Assembly: GCA_002336245.1 (NCBI GenBank)
Contig: DDDG01000006.1
Location: 124,001 to 188,000 of the forward strand
Reading direction: 5' to 3'
DNA length: 64,000 nucleotides
DNA from: Flavobacteriales bacterium UBA1986
Lineage (GTDB): Bacteria > Bacteroidota > Bacteroidia > Flavobacteriales_G > Salibacteraceae
The position numbers and the translations under genes are program-made. The number at the start of each line of letters is the position of its first letter. The stretch's first letter is position 1. The notes below the pieces were generated by a model. It ran no database searches. It saw only the letters and a list, made by a program, of their open reading frames with translations, and was not told the DNA's origin. Below, one piece after another: positions 10,201-18,677 of the stretch.

Positions 10201-11619
10201 TCCTTGAAATTCAAGAACTTGAGCAGTCCCCTTTGCCGAAAACGTTTGACTTGAGCTCAGTTTAAAACTCGTTTGGAGTCGAGCGTTACCAAAGTCAGAA
10301 GCACCAGACAATTGAGCCAAATCAAAGCTCCCTTTCAACTCTCCTTGCATCATCGGTTTGCCCGAGAGCAGCTCCTTCACCTCGGCCTTGAGTTCTGCGA
10401 AATTCCGATCGCCCTCAAGCAAAAGGTTCAACTTCAACTTGTCCCAACTTCCCTTAAGCTTTCCCTCGGCTTCAAGAATTTTGAATTGACCCAAATAGGT
10501 GGGCATCTCAATCTGTGGGAGTTTAAACGGATAGGTCGGAAGGCTATCCCAATAGGCTGGATAAAAGCTCACATCTTCAATCTGTAGATCTAGAAGACTC
10601 TTTTTGGGCTCGGTAATCTGCTTTAAGCTACCCGAAGCCTTGAAGGTGAGTTGATTGTCGAGCACCAATTCGGCGTATTCAACTTCTAAGTCATTTACAG
10701 GGCCTTCCCCTTTTGCCCTTATGTCAGGATTCAAGTTGAGTCCCTCAAAAGTTTCACTGAATAAGTAGAGATCATTGCTGCTTAAGTTTCCTGCACGCAC
10801 ATCTACGCTTAAAATCACGGAATCTAGAAATTCTGAAAAAGCACCGAAATCGGAATATGCCATGTTGTAGTCAAAATCCAAGTCGGTTCGGCTTGTTTTA
10901 AGACGCGCTGTTGTGAGCGACATATTTCCTGGACGCATTCGAAACACCCCATTTAAGTCCTGAACTGAAAACCCCTTGGACTCTTCAAAGTTTATTCGGT
11001 CCACAGTCCCTAAGATGGTTTCTGGAAGCATTTTAAATTCAGACAAATGAATGTCTCCTTTTCGCAGTGCTAAATGATCGAAATCAATCTGAGGCACTGT
11101 GCTACTAATGTTTTCATCCCAATTGTAAAACTCCACATTCGAGAAGTTGACCTCCCTACAGCGCAAACCAAATTCCGCTGAAGAACTGGGCTCTTCCGAG
11201 GCAAAGAGATCTATGAACTGAGTGAAATTGTTGGTTTCTTCACCCTCATAACAATGTATTTTCAGTAGAACTGAACTGGCATAAACATGATCGAGGTCGA
11301 TGTACGTGTCAATCCGACGAAACACATTCAAATTGATTTCCATCGTGCTGATTCGAGCAAGAGTGTCTTTGCGATGATCCAGAACATAAAGACCATGAAG
11401 CTTCACTTCATCGAGGCCATTGATCTCAATTCCATCGAGGTGAATGTCCGTCTTGTAGGTACTATTTAGGTAAGCGACGACCCGCTGAGCCAGAAAGGTC
11501 TGAAATCCAGAACTTTTGATGCTGAGCAAAACAACGCTCGCCAATAAAAGGAAGAGCAGGAGAAGCGATATAAGAATCCGCTTTTTGATACTTTTGAGTG
11601 CTTTGTACAAAAGTAGCAT
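7249..11619 (-). CDS. tamB: TamB-like translocation and assembly protein (DUF490)
   Basis: The 1456-residue protein has an N-terminal signal anchor (about residues 14-34, KKRILISLLLLFLLLASVV) and then more than 1000 residues of beta-strand repeats. The C-terminal TamB domain is visible at ~1150-1340: FNMFGLYTVNSGSYLFTL, FTVRKGSTIQWNGDPLHA, LDLTAIYKVRA, then FSLLLLNSFVPTG. TamB-family proteins span the periplasm and help move phospholipids or assemble outer membrane proteins. The length matches Bacteroidota members. It is divergent to tsaD, with only 30 bases between start codons, and convergent with the DUF2911 gene. Confidence 0.93.
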   Translation of the reverse strand: MLLLYKALKSIKKRILISLLLLFLLLASVVLLSIKSSGFQTFLAQRVVAYLNSTYKTDIHLDGIEINGLDEVKLHGLYVLDHRKDTLARISTMEINLNVFRRIDTYIDLDHVYASSVLLKIHCYEGEETNNFTQFIDLFASEEPSSSAEFGLRCREVNFSNVEFYNWDENISSTVPQIDFDHLALRKGDIHLSEFKMLPETILGTVDRINFEESKGFSVQDLNGVFRMRPGNMSLTTARLKTSRTDLDFDYNMAYSDFGAFSEFLDSVILSVDVRAGNLSSNDLYLFSETFEGLNLNPDIRAKGEGPVNDLEVEYAELVLDNQLTFKASGSLKQITEPKKSLLDLQIEDVSFYPAYWDSLPTYPFKLPQIEMPTYLGQFKILEAEGKLKGSWDKLKLNLLLEGDRNFAELKAEVKELLSGKPMMQGELKGSFDLAQLSGASDFGNARLQTSFKLSSSQTFSAKGTAQVLEFQGYPYTNLQFQGDYKNDSLQAFALLEDPNGRLEVATYAVFTEGASQYSGSLRLDSLFPGKLKLSKMDTNINLSFGSRYSIKLNKANELYAGIFMDELLLKNEELEYKEADAGIEVWLEKNRSELETHSRSFDLSLKSNRGIETSNEILAQAFDRFLPSQEVKRKTLKQGHLDAALNIHDANRLLHVFDKDLSIKDELNVNAEYRTIDSMLYVKLHSAEVSYGQMALEEPIVELIGDPKKLSLNFTSQNFVLSDSFQLPDLLLRSHLERDTFNLSLNLNRVQEDHPDNGFVILDGHIDEGVVYGRMVDGHIQIRDSLWKLFDRGGYTLDESGLHIIGLGAQNDGREVRINGDVGKLETDVLMLSIQDLNIQNMLSIISNEKLQGSGSLSGEVKAAAVLSDPQLEAELRFSDLVVNDQEIGEGKLKGKWLGQVGGLDLKGSFINNGNPILWLEGFYYPVQEEENLVLNGLIRNFKLASLSPLLKEYISDLQGELNGELSIRGTPLNPRLFSNLKFNKAAATVNYLGTRYYIDNQTFKIREDWFGFDHILIKDENDGTAYANATIFHENYQKFNFDINFETDNFRVLNTTEEENSLYYGRASAAGVFGVSGYADQLVIDTDLKVLDPSEFFVPLEGAEEVTANEFIFFKSADSNSLEPQVDLSGIQMNMQIEVDDGTQVQLIFDETAGDIMEARGEGSLRMEINTNRDFNMFGLYTVNSGSYLFTLNNLISKKFTVRKGSTIQWNGDPLHANLDLTAIYKVRARLSDLLNDPTLSKRTNTQVLLHMSEDLLEPQISFDLAFPDVDASIQTRAQSALSTTEAKNNQVFSLLLLNSFVPTGGDQLGAVTGSSTTDLLESQLSNWLSTLSDKIAIGVNELDAASFELALSRGFFDDRVTFETNLGVSNEQGADDAESSGRFIGDFKLEYKIRPDGRLKAKVFNRSNDDALINAQNARDTQGVGLFFRQDFENWGEFWSKSFKRKNKEKSSN

Positions 11620-11649
11620 TGTAGTCGGGAAAGCCCATTAAATAAAGCC

Positions 11650-12660
11650 ATGGAGACAAGGATACTTGCCATAGAATCATCTTGCGACGACACTTCTGCT
11701 GCCGTTTTAAGTGGTGCTCGCGTTCTATCGAATCTGGTTGCCAATCAAAAAGTTCATGAGCAGTATGGTGGTGTGGTGCCGGAACTCGCCTCGCGCGAAC
11801 ATCAAAAGAGCATCCTTCCAGTGGTTCAACAAAGCTTAAAGCAAGCCGGAATAAAGCTGGAAGAAATTGATGCCATCGCCTACACAAGAGGACCAGGCCT
11901 GCTGGGTTCTTTGCTCGTTGGTGGATCCTTCGCCAAAGGCCTTTCCTTAGCTCTGAACAAGCCTCTGCTGGAAGTGCATCACATGCAAGCTCACATCTTG
12001 GCGCATTGGATTGAAGACGGCTCCGACATTCCTGAATTTCCATTCCTAAACCTCACTGTTAGCGGAGGTCACACGCAAATCGTTCGAGTCAATTCACCTA
12101 CCGAATTCGTGGAACTTGGAAGCACCCTCGACGATGCCGCCGGCGAGGCTTTTGATAAGGTCGCAAAAATTATGGGCTTGCCCTACCCTGGCGGACCCGT
12201 AGTTGACCGATTGGCAAAAGAAGGAAACCCTGATGCCTTGAGCTTTACACGCTCGAACGTCCCACTGTACAACTACAGTTTCAGCGGATTAAAAACTGGA
12301 GTGCTGAATTTCTTGAAGAAAGAATTGAAGAAGGACCCCGACTTCATCGAAAAACGAAAGGAAGACATTTGCGCCAGCGTTCAGCGGCACATCGTCGACT
12401 ACCTCTTGGCCATCTTTGAAGAGGCCGCTAAAAAAGAAGGCATTCAGCATCTGGGGATTGCTGGGGGCGTTTCAGCAAACTCAGAGTTGAGATCCTCTTT
12501 CGAGAAAATGTGCACGAGAAATTCCTGGAAAGCATTTGTCCCTAAGTTTGAATTCTGCACGGACAATGCCGCCATGATTGGAATTGCCGGACATTTCCTT
12601 TTTCAAGAAAATCGTTTGAGCGGCTTAGAATCTGTTCCAAAAGCGCGATTCGCAATATGA
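11650..12660 (+). CDS. tsaD: tRNA N6-adenosine threonylcarbamoyltransferase
   Basis: This is the 336-residue Kae1/TsaD enzyme that transfers the threonylcarbamoyl group to A37 of ANN-decoding tRNAs, acting with TsaB and TsaE. Signatures: AIESSCDDTSAA at the N-terminus, the metal-binding HMQAH at 111-115, SGGHTQIV, GEAFDKVAKIMGLPYPGGP, GGVSANSELR and the C-terminal FCTDNAAMI. Length is normal for the family. The ATG directly precedes ETRILAIESSCDD, as usual. Its stop overlaps the next start by ATGA, so it probably heads a three-gene unit. Confidence 0.97.
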   Translation: METRILAIESSCDDTSAAVLSGARVLSNLVANQKVHEQYGGVVPELASREHQKSILPVVQQSLKQAGIKLEEIDAIAYTRGPGLLGSLLVGGSFAKGLSLALNKPLLEVHHMQAHILAHWIEDGSDIPEFPFLNLTVSGGHTQIVRVNSPTEFVELGSTLDDAAGEAFDKVAKIMGLPYPGGPVVDRLAKEGNPDALSFTRSNVPLYNYSFSGLKTGVLNFLKKELKKDPDFIEKRKEDICASVQRHIVDYLLAIFEEAAKKEGIQHLGIAGGVSANSELRSSFEKMCTRNSWKAFVPKFEFCTDNAAMIGIAGHFLFQENRLSGLESVPKARFAI

Positions 12661-13346
12661 TCATCTCGCATCGCGCTTTTTACCTTTTCCTACTGCTGAG
12701 CTGGGTTCTTAGTCCAAGAATATTAGCCCAAGCAGATTTTACACCACCTGAAAAAGTACAGGATCAATTCATTCTCAAAACAAATCCATTCAACCTCATT
12801 GCAGGTCCCATTTTTCCGTTTGTCTCTGAAGCGCGCATTACCGGCGAGGTCGTTCATGGCTTGAAGCAGAGCAGTCAGCTCTCGGCTTCATATTTATTCA
12901 AAGGGGTTCTACTTTCCATGGTAGACAACTCCACTCCTGGCGGCTTAGGCATCGACGAGTTGATATTTGAAGGTTTTCGCATTCAGGCTGCACATCGCAT
13001 TTTCCTGATGAGCTCTACCAAATCGAAAATGAAGGCGCCCGTAGGACTTTACATTGGCCCTCATGCATCCTACTCAAGCTTGAAGATTGCCGATCGATAC
13101 TTCAATCAGTTTCAATCTTACTTCAGAGCTACCTATTTTAACGTCAACCTTTTGGTGGGATACCAGCTGAACTTAGGCCGAGCGTACTTCGATTTTAATT
13201 TTGGCTTGGGCTACAAAAACAACTATTGGATTGAGCAACTGGCAACACAAAGAAGAGTTGTTCCTCCAGACGAACTGGGATATGGACCGTACTTTAGCAG
13301 TCCATTAAAAGTTCAATGTGGATTTGAACTCGGATACGCTTTCTAA
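12657..13346 (+). CDS. Hypothetical outer-membrane-type protein
   Basis: The 229-residue protein has a signal peptide ending near PRILAQA. The mature part has alternating beta strands and aromatic girdles (FNLIAGPIFPFVSEARITGE, SQLSASYLFKGV, VGLYIGPHASYSSL, YFNVNLLVGYQLNLG) and ends in VQCGFELGYAF, consistent with an 8- to 10-strand barrel with a terminal Phe. It resembles DUF3575-type small barrels, but the family is not certain. It starts inside the tsaD stop (ATGA) and its own stop overlaps the next start (TAATG). Confidence 0.65.
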   Translation: MIISHRAFYLFLLLSWVLSPRILAQADFTPPEKVQDQFILKTNPFNLIAGPIFPFVSEARITGEVVHGLKQSSQLSASYLFKGVLLSMVDNSTPGGLGIDELIFEGFRIQAAHRIFLMSSTKSKMKAPVGLYIGPHASYSSLKIADRYFNQFQSYFRATYFNVNLLVGYQLNLGRAYFDFNFGLGYKNNYWIEQLATQRRVVPPDELGYGPYFSSPLKVQCGFELGYAF

Positions 13347-14659
13347 TGAGATACTTGATTTTCATACTCGTACTTTTTGCGACTTCTTGTAACACGGATG
13401 TCAAACTTCAATCGGGCCCAATGGTAGGCTACTCAGAGCTGACCGAAGTTCAAGTTTGGGTGCAATCGAAGTTTAATGCGAACATGAGCATTCGCTATTG
13501 GAAAAAGGGATCGCCTGATTCTTCTTGGACATCAGCCAGCATTAAAACCACCGAAAAAGGAGGATTTACAGCCAAGCTCAGGGCAGAGAATTTGGATCCC
13601 GGAACAGAGTACAAATTCATCGTTCTGCAAAATGGCAGAGAAGTAGAACTGGACTACAACTGCAAGTTCACGACTCAAGAACTCTGGCATTATCGAAAAG
13701 ACCCAGAAGCATTTCGACTTGCATTAGGTAGTTGCGTGTATGTAAACGAAGAGGAATTTGATCGTCCGGGCAAAGGCTATGGAGGCGATTATCAGGTTTT
13801 TGAAAGCATTCGGTCGAGCAATCCCGACTTGATGCTCTGGTTGGGCGACAATACCTATTACCGCGAAGCAGATGCCTTTACTTGGAATGGTTTGCTGCAT
13901 CGAAACACCCACACTCGCTCTCTCAAAGAGATGCAGCCACTGCTCGCCAGCACAAACAATTACGCCATTTGGGACGACCACGATTTTGGTTTGAACGATG
14001 CCGTTGGAACATGGATTTACAAAGACAGAGCGAAAGAAGCCTTCAAGCTTTTCTGGGCCAACCCCAGCTTTGGCAATTCAGAATTGGAGGGAATTACGAG
14101 CAATTTCTATTTCAATGATGTGCAATTCTATTTGCTCGACAATCGCTGGTTTCGAACACCGAAATACGACAGTTCGCGCCGTAAAATGCTAGGCAAGACT
14201 CAAATGGAATGGCTCATTTCTGAGCTGAAGGCTTCGAAATCTCAGTACAAGTTCATCGCCGTTGGAGGTCAAATGTTGAGCTCAGCAATGGTTTACGAGA
14301 ACTTCTCGAATTTTCCGGAAGAGCGGAATTATTTGCTCCGCAGACTATCTGAAGAAAACATCTCTGGCGTCGTCTTCCTCACCGGAGACCGGCACCACTC
14401 GGAGTTTTCTGTATTGGAGCTGGCGAATGGAGAGAAGGTTTATGATTTCACTGTTTCTCCCCTCACTTCGAGCGTGAGCAATGTCGCCGACAAAGAGCAG
14501 AACGCACATCGACTTGAAGGCAGTTTAATTCAATCTCGCGGATTTGGACTCATTGATGTTAGCGGCCCATTTGGGAAAAGAAGTTTGAACTTTCAATTGC
14601 TTGACAGCGATGGGCAGAAACTTTGGGAACAATCAATTTCCCCGACAGAAGATAATTAG
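13346..14659 (+). CDS. PhoD-like phosphatase lipoprotein
   Basis: The 437-residue protein has a lipobox at FATSC (Cys ~15). Residues ~25-110 form a fibronectin-like N-terminal domain (TEVQVWVQSKFNAN, LDPGTEYKFIVLQNG) as in PhoD enzymes. The metallophosphoesterase domain has LALGSCVY, LWLGDNTYYREAD, IWDDHDFGLNDA, FYLLDNRWFR and FLTGDRHHSEF, which supply the Asp, Asn and His ligands of the Fe/Ca centre. Family members hydrolyse phosphodiesters or phosphomonoesters outside the cytoplasm; the substrate is unknown. It is the third gene after tsaD, coupled by TAATG. Its stop overlaps that of the convergent metallophosphoesterase by 4 bases. Confidence 0.88.
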   Translation: MRYLIFILVLFATSCNTDVKLQSGPMVGYSELTEVQVWVQSKFNANMSIRYWKKGSPDSSWTSASIKTTEKGGFTAKLRAENLDPGTEYKFIVLQNGREVELDYNCKFTTQELWHYRKDPEAFRLALGSCVYVNEEEFDRPGKGYGGDYQVFESIRSSNPDLMLWLGDNTYYREADAFTWNGLLHRNTHTRSLKEMQPLLASTNNYAIWDDHDFGLNDAVGTWIYKDRAKEAFKLFWANPSFGNSELEGITSNFYFNDVQFYLLDNRWFRTPKYDSSRRKMLGKTQMEWLISELKASKSQYKFIAVGGQMLSSAMVYENFSNFPEERNYLLRRLSEENISGVVFLTGDRHHSEFSVLELANGEKVYDFTVSPLTSSVSNVADKEQNAHRLEGSLIQSRGFGLIDVSGPFGKRSLNFQLLDSDGQKLWEQSISPTEDN

Positions 14660-15168
14660 GAACTGGTCTTCTCCGGCCAGCGATCCAACTCAAGCACTTC
14701 CAAATTTGTCGGCTTCCCCCCTTCTATGCAAAAACGAAGCGCGGTTCTCTTTTGGTGAAAACCCGACAATCCCGCTGCGCCAGGATTCATGTGCAATAGT
14801 TTGAGCTTCTTATCTGGAATCACTTTGAGAATATGTGAATGTCCACAAATGAATAAATCTGGCGGGTTCCGTCGAATTTCCTCTCGAACTCGAATGTCGT
14901 AACGACCAGGATAACCGCCGATGTGCGTAATCCACACACGCAAGCCTTTGAGTGTGAATTTTTGATGTTCTGGACAGGCAGATCTCAGAATGTGACCATC
15001 AATGTTTCCCCATACAGCTCTTGTTTTCTTGAAAGCTTCCAATTCTTCAAGAACCTCAATGGTGCCAATGTCGCCTGCATGCCAGACCTCGTCGCACTCT
15101 TTAAAGAAGTTCAAAACACGCTCTTCGAGGTGTCCATGAGTGTCGGAAAGAAGACCAATGCGAATCAC
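14656..15168 (-). CDS. Small cytoplasmic metallophosphoesterase (YfcE/MJ0936 type)
   Basis: Calcineurin-like phosphoesterase with all motifs: IGLLSDTHGH, EVWHAGDIG, GNID, THIGGYPGRYD, FICGHSHI and MNPGAAG. Family members are Mn-dependent phosphodiesterases of ~160 residues. I placed the start at GTG 15168, giving IRIGLLSDTHG at the N-terminus as in the family. An ATG at 15222 would add 18 residues, but it sits on the same CATG as the truA start and would leave no room for promoters. The gene is convergent with the PhoD-like gene. Confidence 0.88.
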   Translation of the reverse strand: MIRIGLLSDTHGHLEERVLNFFKECDEVWHAGDIGTIEVLEELEAFKKTRAVWGNIDGHILRSACPEHQKFTLKGLRVWITHIGGYPGRYDIRVREEIRRNPPDLFICGHSHILKVIPDKKLKLLHMNPGAAGLSGFHQKRTALRFCIEGGKPTNLEVLELDRWPEKTSS

Positions 15169-15203
15169 TTTTCGAAAGTAGGAAAAGGGCCTGTTCAGAA
15201 TCC

Positions 15204-15211
15204 TAAATTTG
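15204..15211 (+). promoter_or_regulatory. Bacteroidota -7 box before truA
   Basis: TAAATTTG is an exact match to TAnnTTTG and ends 9 bases before the truA ATG. No clear -33 TTTG is seen at the right distance. It supports the ATG at 15221 as the truA start. Confidence 0.4.
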
Positions 15212-15220
15212 CGGCCCTTC

Positions 15221-15964
15221 ATGAAATACTTTATTGAAATGTCTTTTTTGGGTACTCAGTACCACGGTTGGCAACGGCAACTCAATGCTTTGAGCATCCA
15301 AGAAGTTATGGAGAAGGCGCTCTCCACCATTTTAGGGGAGCCCATTGCCGTAATAGGCTGTGGCCGCACAGATACGGGCGTTCATGCAAAACAGTTCTTC
15401 TTGCATTTCGAACTTGAAGAGGAAAAACAAGAAATGGGCAATCTGCTGGTGTACCAACTGAATTCATTTCTTCCTCGTGATATTGCTGTGCAACGCTGTT
15501 TTCCCGTTGCTGATGATGTGCACTCACGCTTTTCCGCCAGCAGACGTACCTACGAATACTTCATCCATCAAAAAAAGAATCCTTTCCTCGAAGGCAAGTC
15601 TTATTACCTCCAGAAGCTTGAGGTCGATTTGGAGCTTTGGAATCAAACCGCCAAACTTCTTTTGGGAGAACACGATTTTAGTTGCTTTTCAAAGAGCAGG
15701 ACTCAAACAAAAACAAACCTTTGCACGATTTTTTCCATGGAATGGCGATCTATTTCCGATGGTTATTGTTTTGAAGTCAGCGCCAATCGATTTTTAAGAA
15801 ATATGGTTCGAGCCTTAGTTGGGACATTCATTGATACAGAGGGGAATGCAGAGCGTATGCTGGCTGTGCTGGAATCCAAAAAGAGAACTGAAGCTGGGAC
15901 TTCTGTTCCTGGCCATGGGCTCTATTTGAGTAAGATTGATTACGAACCAAGCTTGAAAGACTGA
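15221..15964 (+). CDS. truA: tRNA pseudouridine(38-40) synthase
   Basis: The enzyme converts U38-U40 of tRNA anticodon arms to pseudouridine. The catalytic Asp is in GCGRTDTGVHA (near residue 50). Other family marks are FLGTQYHGWQRQ near the N-terminus, SARRTYEYFI, FSCFSKSR and the C-terminal NRFLRNMVRALVGTFI. At 247 residues it has the usual length. The ATG at 15221 gives MKYFIEMSFLG, matching family starts; a TTG 12 bases upstream is less likely. The ABC exporter gene begins 1 base after the stop. Confidence 0.95.
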   Translation: MKYFIEMSFLGTQYHGWQRQLNALSIQEVMEKALSTILGEPIAVIGCGRTDTGVHAKQFFLHFELEEEKQEMGNLLVYQLNSFLPRDIAVQRCFPVADDVHSRFSASRRTYEYFIHQKKNPFLEGKSYYLQKLEVDLELWNQTAKLLLGEHDFSCFSKSRTQTKTNLCTIFSMEWRSISDGYCFEVSANRFLRNMVRALVGTFIDTEGNAERMLAVLESKKRTEAGTSVPGHGLYLSKIDYEPSLKD

Positions 15965-15965
15965 G

Positions 15966-17717
15966 ATGGCAGGAGTTAGTGGAAAAGCCTTTGATTTCTC
16001 GCTTTTTGGAAGGGTTCTGAAATACGTAAAACCTTACAGCCTAACCTTCTTTTTCACGGGCTTACTCACGCTCCTCTCTGCCATTCTGGGTCCACTGCGA
16101 CCAGTTCTCATCCAATACACCTTAGACGAGGCTATCATTCAACCAGACCCACCATTGCTGGTTCAGATGACCATCATCCTGATCGTTCTCTTGCTTCTTG
16201 AAGCATTTGTTCAATTCTACCAAACGTATTTAGCAAACTGGGTTGGTCAATCGGTCATTCGCGATCTACGAGCCATGGTTTACCGTAAAATACTTGGCTT
16301 TAAACTCAAGTACTTCGACCGCACTCCAATCGGGACGCTCGTTACCCGAGTGATTTCCGACATTGAAACCATTGCCGATATTTTCTCGCAAGGAGTGTTG
16401 ATCATCATTGGAGACGTCATTAAGCTGGTTGTTGTCATCGCCATCATGTTTGCTACGAATTGGCAGTTGAGCATTGTTTCTCTTCTGAGCCTTCCCTTCT
16501 TACTCATTGCAACACGTATGTTCCAAAAAGTTCTGAAGTCAGCTTTTCAAGACATCAGAACTCAAGTCGCTCAGCTCAACACATTCGTTCAAGAACACAT
16601 TACAGGAATGAATGTGGTTCAGATTTTCAATCGTGAAAAACGAGAGCTCGAGAAGTTTAAAGAGATCAATAAGAAACACCGTCAGGCCCACGTGCGCACG
16701 GTCTACGCAAATGCCTTCTACTTTCCTGTGGTTGAACTTCTGAGCGCATGTTCACTTGCCCTGCTTGTTTGGTGGGGAGGGAAAGAAGCTCTTTCAGGAA
16801 GCGTTACCTATGGTGAGCTTGTAGCTTTCATTCTGTACATCTATATGTTGTTCCGTCCGATTCGTCAGTTGGCCGATCGCTTCAACATCCTTCAAATGGG
16901 AATGGTGGGAAGTGAACGTGTATTTGGCATCCTCGACACAGAGCAGCACATTGAGGATATAGGCGAGCAAGATGCCGAGCAAATTAAAGGACATATTGAG
17001 TTTAAGGATGTGTGGTTTGCCTACACCGATGAAGACTGGGTTCTGAAAGGCATCAGCTTCGAAACGAAACCGGGAGAACGCTTTGCTTTCGTGGGAGCTA
17101 CCGGCGCAGGAAAAACTTCCATCATCAACCTACTGAATCGGAATTACGAATTTCAAAAAGGGCAAATTCTAATCGACGGCATCGACATTCGATCCTACAA
17201 ATTACAAAGCCTTCGAGAGCATATTGGCATAGTACTTCAAGACGTTTTTCTCTTTTCGGACTCCATCTTGAACAACATTACTTTGGGCGACCCAAGCATC
17301 ACTGAAGAGCAAGTGCGAGAGGCTGCCGAGGCCGTTGGTGCCAGCGACTTCATTGAACGACTGAAGGGCGACTACAGCTTCGACGTAAAGGAAAGAGGTG
17401 GTGTATTGTCCGTAGGCCAAAGGCAGCTCATTGCTTTCATCCGGGCCTATGTCTACAAGCCAGAAATCCTAATCCTAGACGAAGCGACCTCATCCGTGGA
17501 TTCCGATTCTGAGGAGCTCATTCAACGTGCAACTGAGAAAATCACCAAGGGGCGAACCTCCTTGATCATTGCCCATCGGCTGGCTACCATTCAATATGCC
17601 GACTGCATTGTTGTTCTCGACAAAGGGAAAATCGTTGAACAAGGCTCACATCAACAGCTGCTCATGAAAGATGGGCAGTACAAGGTCTTGTATGAAATGC
17701 AATTTAAAGACTCATAG
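15966..17717 (+). CDS. ABC exporter half-transporter (MsbA/MdlB-like)
   Basis: The 583-residue protein fuses six membrane helices (about 20-310, including YQTYLANWVGQSVIRDLR and YFDRTPIGTLVTRV) to a nucleotide-binding domain. The latter has Walker A GATGAGKTS, the Q-loop VLQDVFLF, signature LSVGQRQL (S-V-G-Q in place of S-G-G-Q), Walker B ILILDEATSSVD and the H-loop IIAHRL. It works as a homo- or heterodimer that exports lipids, drugs or peptides; the substrate is not evident. The neighbouring order truA-ABC exporter, 1 base apart, suggests co-transcription. Confidence 0.93.
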   Translation: MAGVSGKAFDFSLFGRVLKYVKPYSLTFFFTGLLTLLSAILGPLRPVLIQYTLDEAIIQPDPPLLVQMTIILIVLLLLEAFVQFYQTYLANWVGQSVIRDLRAMVYRKILGFKLKYFDRTPIGTLVTRVISDIETIADIFSQGVLIIIGDVIKLVVVIAIMFATNWQLSIVSLLSLPFLLIATRMFQKVLKSAFQDIRTQVAQLNTFVQEHITGMNVVQIFNREKRELEKFKEINKKHRQAHVRTVYANAFYFPVVELLSACSLALLVWWGGKEALSGSVTYGELVAFILYIYMLFRPIRQLADRFNILQMGMVGSERVFGILDTEQHIEDIGEQDAEQIKGHIEFKDVWFAYTDEDWVLKGISFETKPGERFAFVGATGAGKTSIINLLNRNYEFQKGQILIDGIDIRSYKLQSLREHIGIVLQDVFLFSDSILNNITLGDPSITEEQVREAAEAVGASDFIERLKGDYSFDVKERGGVLSVGQRQLIAFIRAYVYKPEILILDEATSSVDSDSEELIQRATEKITKGRTSLIIAHRLATIQYADCIVVLDKGKIVEQGSHQQLLMKDGQYKVLYEMQFKDS

Positions 17718-17759
17718 AGTAATTCAATAGAAGTAAAGGTCACATAGGCTTGAGTGCTT

Positions 17760-17767
17760 TACTTTCG
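17760..17767 (+). promoter_or_regulatory. Possible -7 box before the MscS gene
   Basis: TACTTTCG fits TAnnTTyG, 23 bases before the ATG at 17791. No convincing -33 element is visible. Confidence 0.35.
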
Positions 17768-17790
17768 CGAACTCTTTAAAAATTATTAAG

Positions 17791-18609
17791 ATGGAAACGG
17801 TAGACACATATGCCCAAAAAGGAATGGATCTTCTTTGGGTTTGGGGCCCAAAAGTACTTGGGGCGCTAATTTTTCTGGTCATCGGCCTGTGGGTGGTTTC
17901 AAGAATCACCAAAATGAGTTCTAAGATGATGAAGCGTCGGAACATCGACGAAAACCTTCAACCAGTTTTGAAAGGCATCTTGAACATGATGCTCAAAGTA
18001 TTGGTGGTGGTTTCTTTTATTGGCATGCTCGGCATTGAGGCAACAAGTTTCGTTGCTATTCTAGGGGCAGCTGGATTCGCCATAGGTATGGCCTTAAGTG
18101 GAACTCTTGGAAATTTCGCAGGAGGAATCATGATTCTCCTCTTTAAGCCATTTGTGAAAGGAGACGTTATTGAAGCTTCTGGCTACGTTGGGAGTGTTCA
18201 TGAAGTACAAATCTTCAACACCATTCTTAAGACCCCTGACAATAAAACGATCATCATTCCAAACGGAGGATTATCATCTTCATCGATGATAAACTACAGT
18301 ACCGAAGCCACACGTAGAGTGGACTTCAGCTTTGGCATTGGCTACGGAGATGACGTCCAGCTTGCTAAGGATACTTTGAATAAGATTATTGAGGCAGACA
18401 GCAGAATATTGAAAGATCCAGCTCCCTTCGTTCGTTTGGGAGCAATGGCTGACAGCTCATTGAACATCACCGTTCGCACTTGGGTAAAGGCTGAGGACTA
18501 TTGGGCCGTACATTTTGATATGAATGAAACTGTCTACGATCAATTTGTAAAAGCCGGATTGAGCATTCCTTTCCCGCAAATGGATGTCCACGTGCATCAA
18601 GTAAAATAG
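17791..18609 (+). CDS. Small-conductance mechanosensitive channel (MscS family)
   Basis: The 272-residue inner membrane channel releases solutes on osmotic downshock. It has three N-terminal helices; the third is the pore helix (GFAIGMALSGTLGNFAGG), with the Gly/Ala spacing needed for packing. Next come the beta domain (FKPFVKGDVIEASGYVGSV, TIIIPNGGLSSSSMINYS) and the cytoplasmic alpha/beta domain (VDFSFGIGYGDDVQLAKD) ending in PFPQMDVHVHQ. Its size and order match E. coli MscS. It is a single gene between a -7 box and a strong terminator. Confidence 0.95.
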   Translation: METVDTYAQKGMDLLWVWGPKVLGALIFLVIGLWVVSRITKMSSKMMKRRNIDENLQPVLKGILNMMLKVLVVVSFIGMLGIEATSFVAILGAAGFAIGMALSGTLGNFAGGIMILLFKPFVKGDVIEASGYVGSVHEVQIFNTILKTPDNKTIIIPNGGLSSSSMINYSTEATRRVDFSFGIGYGDDVQLAKDTLNKIIEADSRILKDPAPFVRLGAMADSSLNITVRTWVKAEDYWAVHFDMNETVYDQFVKAGLSIPFPQMDVHVHQVK

Positions 18610-18639
18610 TAACGAAAAGCCTGAAATTGGTTTTTGAAG

Positions 18640-18670
18640 AAAGAGTCTCCATTGTGGGACTCTTTTTTTT
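18640..18670 (+). terminator. Rho-independent terminator after the MscS gene
   Basis: AAGAGTCTCC-ATTG-TGGGACTCTT forms a stem (one mismatch) ending in T9. It lies between the convergent MscS and peptidase genes. Confidence 0.85.
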
Positions 18671-18677
18671 TGCTCTC

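Noticed and set aside
11462..12043. Open frame of 193 codons on the minus strand across the tamB-tsaD start region
   Set aside because: It overlaps the clear N-terminus of tsaD and the tamB start. Its composition (many Arg, His and Cys) is that of an antisense frame.
15169..15222. ATG at 15222 as start of the small metallophosphoesterase
   Set aside because: It shares CATG with the divergent truA start and covers the truA -7 box. GTG 15168 gives the family-typical N-terminus. It cannot be fully excluded.
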